From: Desulfomicrobiaceae bacterium
GTDB lineage: Bacteria; Desulfobacterota; Desulfovibrionia; Desulfovibrionales; Desulfomicrobiaceae
Direction: 5' to 3'
Assembly (NCBI GenBank): GCA_003530935.1
Contig: DPEO01000140.1
Location: 1 to 5,656 of the forward strand
DNA: 5,656 nucleotides
Below the pieces are notes generated by a model, which did not search any database, was not told where the DNA came from, and saw only the letters and a list, made by a program, of their open reading frames with translations. Shown in pieces: positions 1 to 5,583 of this stretch (its first letter is position 1; the number at the start of each line of letters is the position of its first letter). Both the position numbers and the translations under genes were made by a program.

Positions 1-458
1 ACCACAAAATTGTCGGGGCAATTCAGACCTTCTACGACCGCTATGGTTTTTACCCCGGCGATGGATGCACTACAGCCGATCCCACAAGTCCAGCGTTATG
101 TACTGGGCCAAAGAATGGATTCATTGATAATAGCATGAATGAAATGCAAGCGTTTTGGAATCTCCTTTTCCGAACCGGCATACTGACGCCCTCGGACCGC
201 AACTCGGTCTATGGCCAGCCGTGGAACATTTTGCTCGGAAACAACCCAGCTGCAGGGCTCTCCAACCAAACCAATTGGCTCGACCTCCCAGGAGGCGCCC
301 AAGCCGACAAACGCGTTGCTTGCGCTTTAGATCGGATGATTGACGACGGCAGGGCCAACAATGGCTCTGTGATCACTTTCGGCAACCCCTACAATCCTCA
401 ATCCGACTGCTGGTCGCTTTCCGGCCAGGTCAACATCCATCTCAAGGTCATTCCATGA
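1..458 (+). CDS. Type IV prepilin-like protein, C-terminal part (5' end outside window)
   Basis: The reading frame is open from base 3 to the stop at 456-458 and gives 151 residues with no start in the window. It is identified by comparison with the next gene, which begins with a clear prepilin leader. Both share the segment after the N-terminal helix (YDRYGFYPGDGC here, HERYGFYPGDGC there), CTGPK, DRNSVYGQPW, a WLDL block, a DDG turn, and a C-terminal DCWSLSGQVN ending in VIP. Four cysteines (fragment residues 22, 33, 107 and 136) are spaced as two likely disulfide pairs, which suits an exported, periplasmic or surface-exposed pilin head. The missing 5' part should encode the cleaved leader and hydrophobic helix. 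Its stop overlaps the next start as ATGA, so the two are probably co-translated. The exact role (major pilin, minor pilin or type II secretion pseudopilin) cannot be told from sequence alone. An in-frame ATG at 135 is internal to the homologous region and is not a start. Confidence 0.8.
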   Translation, partial: HKIVGAIQTFYDRYGFYPGDGCTTADPTSPALCTGPKNGFIDNSMNEMQAFWNLLFRTGILTPSDRNSVYGQPWNILLGNNPAAGLSNQTNWLDLPGGAQADKRVACALDRMIDDGRANNGSVITFGNPYNPQSDCWSLSGQVNIHLKVIP

Positions 459-1000
459 AACCCCAAGGTTTCACCCTCATCGAGATCGCCATCGTCCTCG
501 TGATCATTGGGCTCATCCTCGGCATGGTCTTCAAGGGTAAGCAACTCATCGACCAGACCCGCGTCAAGCAATTGGAAGCCCAATACACCAAGATCATCGG
601 CGCCCTGGAAACCTTCCATGAACGCTACGGGTTCTACCCCGGGGATGGCTGCGTCAACCAAACCCGCACCCCGGCCACCCCATTTGCCTGCACAGGCCCC
701 AAAGACGGCCTGCTCTTTGAGCAAGGAAACGCTTGGGAAGGCTATGGCAACGGGTACGAAACCGAAGCCGCCTGGTATCTACTCATCAACGTCACCGGAA
801 TCCTCACAGAGGCCGACCGCAACAGCATCTACGGGCAGCCCTGGATATTCATCGGTGGAATCAACCGCCTTGGCGGCACGGACACCACCGGCACCTGGCT
901 CGACCTCAAGGGCCTCCAACAAGCAGATCCCCGAGTCATCTGTACCTTGGACCAAAAGATGGACGATGGAGACTCCAAACGCGGCCGCATCCTCAAGTGA
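455..1000 (+). CDS. Type IV prepilin-like protein, C-terminus lost by a +1 frameshift
   Basis: The N-terminus MKPQGFTLIEIAIVL is a textbook type IV prepilin leader. It has a five-residue basic leader, cleavage by prepilin peptidase after Gly5, Phe at mature position 1 and Glu at mature position 5. A hydrophobic helix follows (about residues 6-26), used for membrane anchoring and filament packing. The globular part matches the upstream gene closely. The start overlaps the upstream stop by 4 bp, with a weak AAGGT ribosome site at 444-448. As read, the protein is 181 residues and stops at 998-1000. The neighbour continues past the DDG turn for about 35 residues more. The equivalent residues here are encoded in the +1 frame up to 1079, so an intact version would have 207 residues. 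The truncated product keeps Cys66, Cys79 and Cys163 but lacks the fourth cysteine, probably leaving one unpaired. The frame break could be a mutation, a sequencing error or recoding. Identification as a prepilin is firm; its function as read is doubtful. Confidence 0.85.
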   Translation: MKPQGFTLIEIAIVLVIIGLILGMVFKGKQLIDQTRVKQLEAQYTKIIGALETFHERYGFYPGDGCVNQTRTPATPFACTGPKDGLLFEQGNAWEGYGNGYETEAAWYLLINVTGILTEADRNSIYGQPWIFIGGINRLGGTDTTGTWLDLKGLQQADPRVICTLDQKMDDGDSKRGRILK

Positions 1001-1079
1001 CCCCATGCCCTACAACTCCACAACGGATTGCTGGTCACTCTCCGGACAAGTCAACGTCCGGCTCCAGGTCCTGCCCTGA
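990..1079 (+). pseudogene. Out-of-frame C-terminal remnant of the second prepilin gene
   Basis: In the frame starting at 990 the sequence encodes SSDPMPYNSTTDCWSLSG, then QVNVRLQVLP and a stop at 1077-1079. This matches the last residues of the upstream prepilin (NPYNPQSDCWSLSG, then QVNIHLKVIP). It therefore belongs to the gene at 455-1000 but lies one base out of frame. From the shared DDG codons to the shared DCW cysteine, the upstream gene uses 60 bases and this copy 61, so one extra base explains the break. The remnant has no plausible ribosome site of its own. The ATG at 1005 would give only 24 codons and is not considered a real start. The strong residue conservation suggests the lesion is recent or is a sequence error. 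Confidence 0.75.
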
Positions 1080-1106
1080 TCCACTCAAGTCCCCTGCCTC
1101 AAGCAC

Positions 1107-1118
1107 GGAGACTTCTCC
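1107..1118. repeat. Small inverted repeat GGAGA-CT-TCTCC
   Basis: Two perfect 5-base arms separated by 2 bases lie 28 bases after the second pilin remnant. An A-run (AAAAAATA) follows on the + strand, so it does not form a + strand intrinsic terminator. It might stabilise the 3' end of the pilin transcript or be chance. Confidence 0.3.
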
Positions 1119-1172
1119 AAAAAATAACCGCTGAGAATCTCAAGAAAAACACACCACGAACAGGGCGCCGCA

Positions 1173-1189
1173 GAAGGAAGTAGTCCTTC
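1173..1189. repeat. Inverted repeat GAAGGA-AGTAG-TCCTTC
   Basis: Perfect 6-base arms flank a 5-base loop in the spacer between the pilin pair and cheB. It could form a small RNA hairpin in a transcript crossing the spacer. There is no T-tract after it, so it is not a terminator by itself. Function unknown. Confidence 0.35.
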
Positions 1190-1234
1190 CGTGGACGTTG
1201 CTTCCTTGCGTCACCAGGATGTGAGCCGGAGCAT

Positions 1235-1262
1235 CCCGCCCTTGCCCCGGGGGCGGGCTTTT
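1235..1262 (+). terminator. Probable Rho-independent terminator after the pilin genes
   Basis: CCCGCCC (1235-1241) and GGGCGGG (1251-1257) form a perfect 7-bp GC-rich stem over a 9-base loop, followed by C and TTTT (1258-1262). This is the best terminator candidate in the window. It sits in the right place to end transcription of the pilin pair, 54 bases before the cheB start. The U-tract is short, so termination may be incomplete. If the che promoter lies upstream of it, it could instead act as an attenuator of the che genes. Confidence 0.6.
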
Positions 1263-1282
1263 GGTTATCACGCCGTGGCCGA

Positions 1283-1294
1283 TGACGCACGTCA
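1283..1294. promoter_or_regulatory. Inverted repeat TGACG-CA-CGTCA upstream of cheB, possible operator
   Basis: Two perfect 5-base arms with a 2-base centre lie 10 bases upstream of the cheB ribosome site (1305-1310), between the terminator and the gene. The 8-mer CGTCACCA that spans its right half (1290-1297) occurs once more at 1209-1216. Position and symmetry fit a regulator site, but no known operator consensus is recognised and no convincing -35/-10 or sigma-54 promoter was found next to it. Confidence 0.25.
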
Positions 1295-1315
1295 CCAACA
1301 ACCCAAGGAGCCTGC

Positions 1316-2380
1316 ATGATCCGCGTGCTGGTGGTGGATGACTCCGCCTTTATGCGCAAGGCCCTGGCCACCATGCTGGCCGGTGACCCGGAAATCGAGG
1401 TGATCGGCACCGCCCGCAACGGCGAAGAGGCCCTGGAGCTGGTGCGGCAACTGGACCCGGACGTGGTCACCATGGACGTGGACATGCCGGTCATGGACGG
1501 CATCTCCGCCGTGCGCCGCATCATGGCCGAGACCCCCCGCCCCATTCTCATGGTGAGCTCGCTCACCCGCGAAGGGGCCGAGGAGACCCTGGCCGCCATG
1601 GAGGCCGGGGCCGTGGACTTCATCCCCAAGGCCCTATCGCGGGTGAGCCTCGAGATCGTGCACATCGAGGCCGAGCTGCGCGCCAAGGTCAAGGCCGTGG
1701 CCCGGCGGCGCGCCCCCAAAGTTTCTGCCGCGCCGCGCCCCGCCCCGGCGCCCGGCATTGGGCCCAAAGGCGTGGAACTCATCGCCATCGGCGTCTCCAC
1801 CGGCGGCCCGCCGGCGGTGCAACGCATCCTTGCGGCCCTGCCCGCCCACTTCCCGGTGCCCATCCTCATCGCCCAGCACATGCCCCGGGCCTTTACCGGC
1901 CCCTTTGCCCAGCGTCTGGACGCCACCAGCGCCCTTACGGTGCGCGAGGCGGAAGACGGCATGCCCCTTGCCCCGGGGTTGGTGCTCGTAGGCCCCGGAG
2001 GGCTGCATCTGCGGGTGCGGCGCCAGGGGCTGGGGCTGCACGCCGAAGTGGGCCAAGAGCCTCAAGACGCCCTCTACAAGCCCTCGGCCACCGAGCTCAT
2101 CGCCTCGGTGGCGCGCACCTGTGCCGGCCGCGCCGCGGCCCTCATCATGACCGGCATGGGCAGCGACGGCCTGGAAGGCGCCCGGCGGCTCAAGGCCGCA
2201 GGCGGGGTGGTGCTTGCGCAGAGCGAAGCCACGTGCACGGTATACGGCATGCCCAAGGCCGTAGTGGACGCCGGCCTCACCGATGCGGTAGTGGATCTCG
2301 ACGCCATTGCCGCAACATTGATCCAGCTTGCGGACACCCCGCGCCGCGAGCCCTACCAAGGACGGAACGCTCATGGCTGA
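1316..2380 (+). CDS. cheB: CheB, chemotaxis response regulator / protein-glutamate methylesterase
   Basis: A full-length 354-residue CheB. Residues 1-120 are a receiver domain: acidic pair D8-D9, phosphoacceptor D54 in VTMDVDMPVMDG, conserved hydroxyl residues near S81-S82 and lysine K105 in FIPK. An Ala/Pro-rich linker (about 132-150) joins it to the methylesterase domain (about 152-340). The catalytic triad is visible as S161 in GVSTGG, H188 in AQHMP and D284 in MTGMGSDG. In this family, phosphorylation by CheA relieves inhibition by the receiver, and the enzyme then removes methyl groups from (and deamidates) glutamate/glutamine residues of chemoreceptors, opposing CheR. The start is supported by AAGGAG at 1305-1310 with a 5-base spacer and by the MIRVLVVDDSAFMR opening. 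Its last codons overlap the HEAT-protein start by 8 bases. It acts in the cytoplasm at receptor arrays. No key residue is missing. Confidence 0.97.
   Translation: MIRVLVVDDSAFMRKALATMLAGDPEIEVIGTARNGEEALELVRQLDPDVVTMDVDMPVMDGISAVRRIMAETPRPILMVSSLTREGAEETLAAMEAGAVDFIPKALSRVSLEIVHIEAELRAKVKAVARRRAPKVSAAPRPAPAPGIGPKGVELIAIGVSTGGPPAVQRILAALPAHFPVPILIAQHMPRAFTGPFAQRLDATSALTVREAEDGMPLAPGLVLVGPGGLHLRVRRQGLGLHAEVGQEPQDALYKPSATELIASVARTCAGRAAALIMTGMGSDGLEGARRLKAAGGVVLAQSEATCTVYGMPKAVVDAGLTDAVVDLDAIAATLIQLADTPRREPYQGRNAHG
2358..2362 (+). promoter_or_regulatory. Ribosome binding site that sets the HEAT-protein start
   Basis: AAGGA lies 10 bases before the ATG at 2373, inside the end of cheB. An in-frame ATG at 2328 would add 15 residues of non-HEAT, Arg/Pro-rich sequence and a longer overlap with cheB. 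The 2373 start opens directly with a helix-like MADILSLLQSP and is preferred. Confidence 0.6.
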
Positions 2381-4322
2381 TATCCTCTCCCTCCTGCAGA
2401 GTCCGCACATCGAAGCGCAACGCGAAGGGGCCTTCCTGGCCGCAGAAGCCCGAATGGAGGAAGCCATCCCCCTGCTGGTGCAGCTACTCCACTCCCCGAG
2501 TCCCGGGGTGCAGGAGGCGGTGGACATGGCCTTGCGCCATCTCGGCGGCCGCGTCACGGTGGAAGCCCTGCTGCCGTTGCTGCGGGAAAACGATCCCGTG
2601 CCCCGCAACCTGGCCATGGACCTCTTGCGCTCCCTGGCAGGGCCGCACCAGGACCTGCTCGTGCCGCTGCTCACCGACCCGGACCCAGACGTGCGCATCT
2701 TTACCGCCGATATCCTCGGCGCGTGCGGCGATGCCACGGCCGTGCCGCCGCTGTGCGACGCCCTGCTCCACGACCCGGACGTCAACGTGCGCTATCAGGC
2801 GGCCGTGAGCCTGGGGGAACTGGGCTACCCGGAGGCGGCCTCGGCCCTCAACCGCGCCCTGGGGGACGACGAATGGGTGCGCTTTGCCGTCATCGAGGCG
2901 CTTATGAAGATCGGCCACGAATCCTCCATCCAGGCCTTGGCCGGCGCCCTGAAAGACAGTTCGGAGCTCGTGGCCTCCATGATCGTGGACGCCCTGGCGG
3001 CCATGGGCAACCGCAAGGCCGCCCCCTTGCTTTTGGCCCGCATGCACGACGCCCCGGATGCCTTGCGCAACAAGATGGTCCGGGCCGTGGTGCGCCTTTT
3101 GGGTCCCAAGGCCCTCTCCTGGCTGCCGGAAGCGGAGCGGGCGAGTTTTGGCAGGTATCTGCGCATCGCCCTGGACGACGAAGACCCAGACATCCAAGAC
3201 GCCGCCATGCACGGCCTCGGGGCCATTGGCAACGGCGAGGCGGCCGGGCGCATGCTCGCCCTGGCGGCAACCATAAACCCGGACCAGGACCCGGAGCGCC
3301 TAGAAAAGGCCATCGAGGCCATCGCCTCCTTGAGCCACACCAGCGCCCCCGCCCTGGAGGCCGCTCTGGACGCCGCCCTGCACGCCACAGACGACGAGGC
3401 CCTGGCAACCGTGGCCGTGGCAGTGAGCGACCGCCTCGGCACCCCGGAAGCGGCCCTGCGCCTGGCCGAGGTCTTTCCCCTGCACGGCCGGGACATGCAG
3501 CGCCGCATGAGCGCGGTCATGGCCCGCCATGGGGACCAACGCCTCCACGACAGGTTTCGCGAGATCCTCGCTACGGCCACGGACGGCACGGTACTCAAAA
3601 ACGCCCTGGCGTTCCTGGGCACGACGCTGCGATGCCGTCACTGCGCCCCGGAGATCCTCGATTTTCTGCAGCACCCGTACAACGACGTCAAAGAAGCCGC
3701 CCTGGAGGCCGCGGTGGCCATCGGCGGACCTGAGGTGGAGGCCCACTTTTTGGAAATGGCCCACTCCCCGGCCCCCCTGGAGCGGTTTCTCGCAGCCGCT
3801 GCCTTGGGTCGCCTGGGGGCCGAACGCTTTGTCCACGAGCTCGTGCAGCTTTTGCACGATCCGGTGGAAGACGTGCGGCGTCTGGCCTTGGAAGCCCTGG
3901 TGCCGGCAGCGCAAGGTGACGCGTCCATCCACGCCGCCCTGCTTTCCCTCGTCCACGACCCCAGTGCCCCAGTGCGCCTCGCCCTGGCAGAGGCCGCAGC
4001 CCACCTGGCCAAGACCGACCCGGCCTGGGAAGACCACGTGGCCACCCTCCTCGAGGACCCCGACGACTGGGTACGGGTGCGGGCCATGGAGACCTTGGCC
4101 GAGCGCCGTGCCACCCGCTTTGCCCCGCGCCTCATCCCCATGGTGCAAAGCGACAACACCCTGCTGGCCATCAAGGCTGTGGAAACCCTCGGCCACATGG
4201 GCGGGCACGCGGCCTTCCACGCCCTGCTCGCCGCCCTCGCCAACCCCAACCCAGACATCCAGGCCGCGGCCGAGCGGGCCCTGGACGCCCTCGATACTGC
4301 ATCCGGGGAGATGCGGCCATGA
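2373..4322 (+). CDS. HEAT-repeat protein encoded between CheB and CheR
   Basis: A 649-residue protein made almost wholly of HEAT-type helical repeats of about 30 residues. Each typically reads as a first helix ending LLxxLxD, a turn with D(P)DxxVR, and a second helix AxxALGxLG. Clear units lie around residues 30-58, 64-90, 94-118, 123-152, 155-182, 186-212, 260-286, 426-452, 455-482, 486-512, 520-546, 556-578, 585-610 and 614-640. The stretch of about 290-420 is less regular and may be a hinge or diverged repeats. There is no signal peptide or membrane segment, so it is probably cytoplasmic. HEAT solenoids are usually protein-binding scaffolds; no enzyme motif is visible. It overlaps cheB by 8 bp and cheR by 4 bp, so it is very likely co-expressed with both adaptation enzymes. 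I infer a scaffold or regulator of CheB, CheR or the receptor array; the partner is unknown. It could alternatively be a lyase-type (phycobilisome-lyase-like) HEAT protein by homology only. It contains one CxxC (C421, C424). Confidence 0.88.
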   Translation: MADILSLLQSPHIEAQREGAFLAAEARMEEAIPLLVQLLHSPSPGVQEAVDMALRHLGGRVTVEALLPLLRENDPVPRNLAMDLLRSLAGPHQDLLVPLLTDPDPDVRIFTADILGACGDATAVPPLCDALLHDPDVNVRYQAAVSLGELGYPEAASALNRALGDDEWVRFAVIEALMKIGHESSIQALAGALKDSSELVASMIVDALAAMGNRKAAPLLLARMHDAPDALRNKMVRAVVRLLGPKALSWLPEAERASFGRYLRIALDDEDPDIQDAAMHGLGAIGNGEAAGRMLALAATINPDQDPERLEKAIEAIASLSHTSAPALEAALDAALHATDDEALATVAVAVSDRLGTPEAALRLAEVFPLHGRDMQRRMSAVMARHGDQRLHDRFREILATATDGTVLKNALAFLGTTLRCRHCAPEILDFLQHPYNDVKEAALEAAVAIGGPEVEAHFLEMAHSPAPLERFLAAAALGRLGAERFVHELVQLLHDPVEDVRRLALEALVPAAQGDASIHAALLSLVHDPSAPVRLALAEAAAHLAKTDPAWEDHVATLLEDPDDWVRVRAMETLAERRATRFAPRLIPMVQSDNTLLAIKAVETLGHMGGHAAFHALLAALANPNPDIQAAAERALDALDTASGEMRP

Positions 4323-5200
4323 GTTCGCTCTTCTCCAAGACCATCACCCTAGAGCGGGAAACTCGCATCGACGACGAGGCCTTCCGCAATCTCCGTGACT
4401 TCATCTATGAGCAAAGCGGCATCTATATTGGAGAAAACCGCAAATATCTCCTGGAAAACCGCCTCGCCAACCGCCTGCGGGAGCTCAATCTCAAAAATTT
4501 CAACGAGTATTACTATTTTCTCAAGTTCGATCCGGACCGCAAGCAAGAACTCACCAAGCTCTTCGAGGTCATTACAACCAACGAAACGAGCTTCTTTCGC
4601 AATCCACCGCAAATCGATGTATTCCAAAAAAACGTTCTTCCCGAGATTATCGAGTCCCAAAAAAGCACGCGTTCCATCCATATATGGTCTGCAGGGTGTT
4701 CCACTGGAGAAGAGCCCTACACATTAGCCATTGTCTGCCATGAAGTGCTTGGAAATAGCATTGGATCGTGGGATATTCGCATCACGGCCAACGATCTCTC
4801 CGAGGCGGTACTGCATACCGCTCGGCGCGGCATCTATTCCGAATACAGCCTGCGCACCACGCCGCCTGGAATCATTGCCAGATACTTCCACAACGAAGGC
4901 GGCGGCCGCTTTCGGATCAACGAGGAGGTGCAGCGCCTGGTGCACTTTGGCCAGATCAACCTGAGCGACCGCCTGCAGGTGCGCCGGGTGGAACGCAGCC
5001 ACGTGGTCTTCTGCCGCAATGTCATCATCTACTTCGACGACGACATGAAACGGCGGGTACTCGCGGGGTTCTACGACAATCTCCTGCCGGGCGGGTACCT
5101 CTTTTTGGGGCATTCGGAATCGGTGCACAACCTCTCCCGCGCCTTCCGGCCGGTACAGCATCCCGGCTGTATCATCTACCGCAAGGAGCCCAGCGCATGA
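4319..5200 (+). CDS. cheR: CheR, chemoreceptor glutamate O-methyltransferase
   Basis: A 293-residue protein of normal CheR length. An N-terminal all-helical CheR_N domain (about 17-75) precedes the SAM-dependent methyltransferase domain (about 85-290). Visible family motifs are TTNETSFFRNP (87-97), the SAM-binding SAGCSTGEEPYTLA (124-137), ITANDLS (155-161), FGQINLSD (210-217), VVFCRNVIIYFD (229-240) and LLPGGYLFLGHSES (255-268). The enzyme transfers methyl groups from S-adenosylmethionine to receptor glutamates, opposing CheB. The start has GGGGAG at 4305-4310 with an 8-base spacer, and its ATG overlaps the HEAT-protein stop (ATGA). There is no TPR or other C-terminal extension. Base composition is uneven: hand counts give about 45% GC at 4501-4560 and 43% at 4621-4680, but about 60-63% at 4981-5100 and in the neighbouring HEAT gene. 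The frame and motifs are nevertheless intact. Confidence 0.97.
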   Translation: MSSLFSKTITLERETRIDDEAFRNLRDFIYEQSGIYIGENRKYLLENRLANRLRELNLKNFNEYYYFLKFDPDRKQELTKLFEVITTNETSFFRNPPQIDVFQKNVLPEIIESQKSTRSIHIWSAGCSTGEEPYTLAIVCHEVLGNSIGSWDIRITANDLSEAVLHTARRGIYSEYSLRTTPPGIIARYFHNEGGGRFRINEEVQRLVHFGQINLSDRLQVRRVERSHVVFCRNVIIYFDDDMKRRVLAGFYDNLLPGGYLFLGHSESVHNLSRAFRPVQHPGCIIYRKEPSA

Positions 5201-5583
5201 AGGAGCGACGGAGGACACCTCGGCTGGCCAAGGCCTACCGTTTGCGGCTGCGGGAAGTGGCCTTCCCGCCTGCGGCCTGGACGGACGCCACGTGCCGGGA
5301 TGTCTCTGCCACCGGGCTTGCCGTGGAATGCGGCCTCCCCCTTGCCCCTGGGGCCCTGGTGGAAGTGCGGCTCGTGGTGCCGCGCCTCAACCTCTACCAT
5401 CCAGGATTTTTCAAGGCCCTGGAAAACGCCGCCCACCAGGAGCTGCGTGCCGTGGGCCGCGTGGCGCGGGCAGAGCGGCAGGGCTGGCAGGCGCTCCTCG
5501 GCATCCAGTTTACCGACCTGGACCAGGACGACCGCCGCGCCTGGGAGCGACTCCTCGCCCGCCTCCTGGGGGGGCAGCCATGA
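5197..5583 (+). CDS. Small PilZ-domain protein, predicted c-di-GMP binder
   Basis: A 128-residue protein whose N-terminus MKERRRTPRL carries the PilZ RxxxR motif (R5 and R9), followed by the second motif DVSATG (D35, S37, G40; D/NxSxxG). Together these are the residues that hold cyclic di-GMP in PilZ domains. The later part (LVEVRLVVP, about 54-62, and QALLGIQFTDL, about 98-108) fits the barrel strands, and a helix closes the protein (DRRAWERLLARLL). About 20 residues between them (NLYHPGFFKALENAAHQEL, about 65-83) look like an insertion or an unusual loop. The ATG overlaps the cheR stop (ATGA), with AAGGAG at 5183-5188; upstream in-frame sequence back to 4768 only shadows cheR and is not used. 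Probably a cytoplasmic single-domain c-di-GMP receptor. Its place after cheR suggests that it couples c-di-GMP levels to receptor adaptation or to motility; that link is inference. Confidence 0.88.
   Translation: MKERRRTPRLAKAYRLRLREVAFPPAAWTDATCRDVSATGLAVECGLPLAPGALVEVRLVVPRLNLYHPGFFKALENAAHQELRAVGRVARAERQGWQALLGIQFTDLDQDDRRAWERLLARLLGGQP

Noticed and set aside
986..1002. Programmed +1 frameshift in the second prepilin
   Set aside because: There is no recognised slippery or shift-prone signal such as the prfB-type CTT TGA context. A simple one-base change explains the data better, so recoding is left only as a remote option in the finding.
1107..1126. Hairpin followed by an A-run as a terminator
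   Set aside because: A + strand terminator needs a T-tract after the stem; here it is A-rich. On the minus strand the T-run comes before the stem.
1191..1210. Sigma-54-like promoter (TGGAC ... TTGC)
   Set aside because: The GG and GC elements are separated by 13 bases instead of the required 10, and the alternative pairing at 1277-1289 is also misspaced.
1080..1262. Cyclic di-GMP, TPP or other known riboswitch in the spacer
   Set aside because: Some short words resemble conserved riboswitch elements, but the full set of conserved blocks of these families is not present.
2328..2372. Earlier in-frame ATG for the HEAT protein
   Set aside because: It would add 15 residues of non-repeat sequence with a larger overlap into cheB. 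The ATG at 2373 has an AAGGA site at a usable distance.
1099..3622. Long open frames on the minus strand opposite cheB and the HEAT gene
   Set aside because: They are by-products of high GC and codon bias. Their products are low-complexity Arg/Ala/Ser/Pro-rich or lack any family motif, and the + strand frames carry clear domains.
4768..5196. Upstream extension of the PilZ reading frame
   Set aside because: It lies wholly inside cheR in another frame and gives Arg/Pro/Gly-rich sequence. The PilZ motif begins right after the ATG at 5197, which has its own ribosome site.
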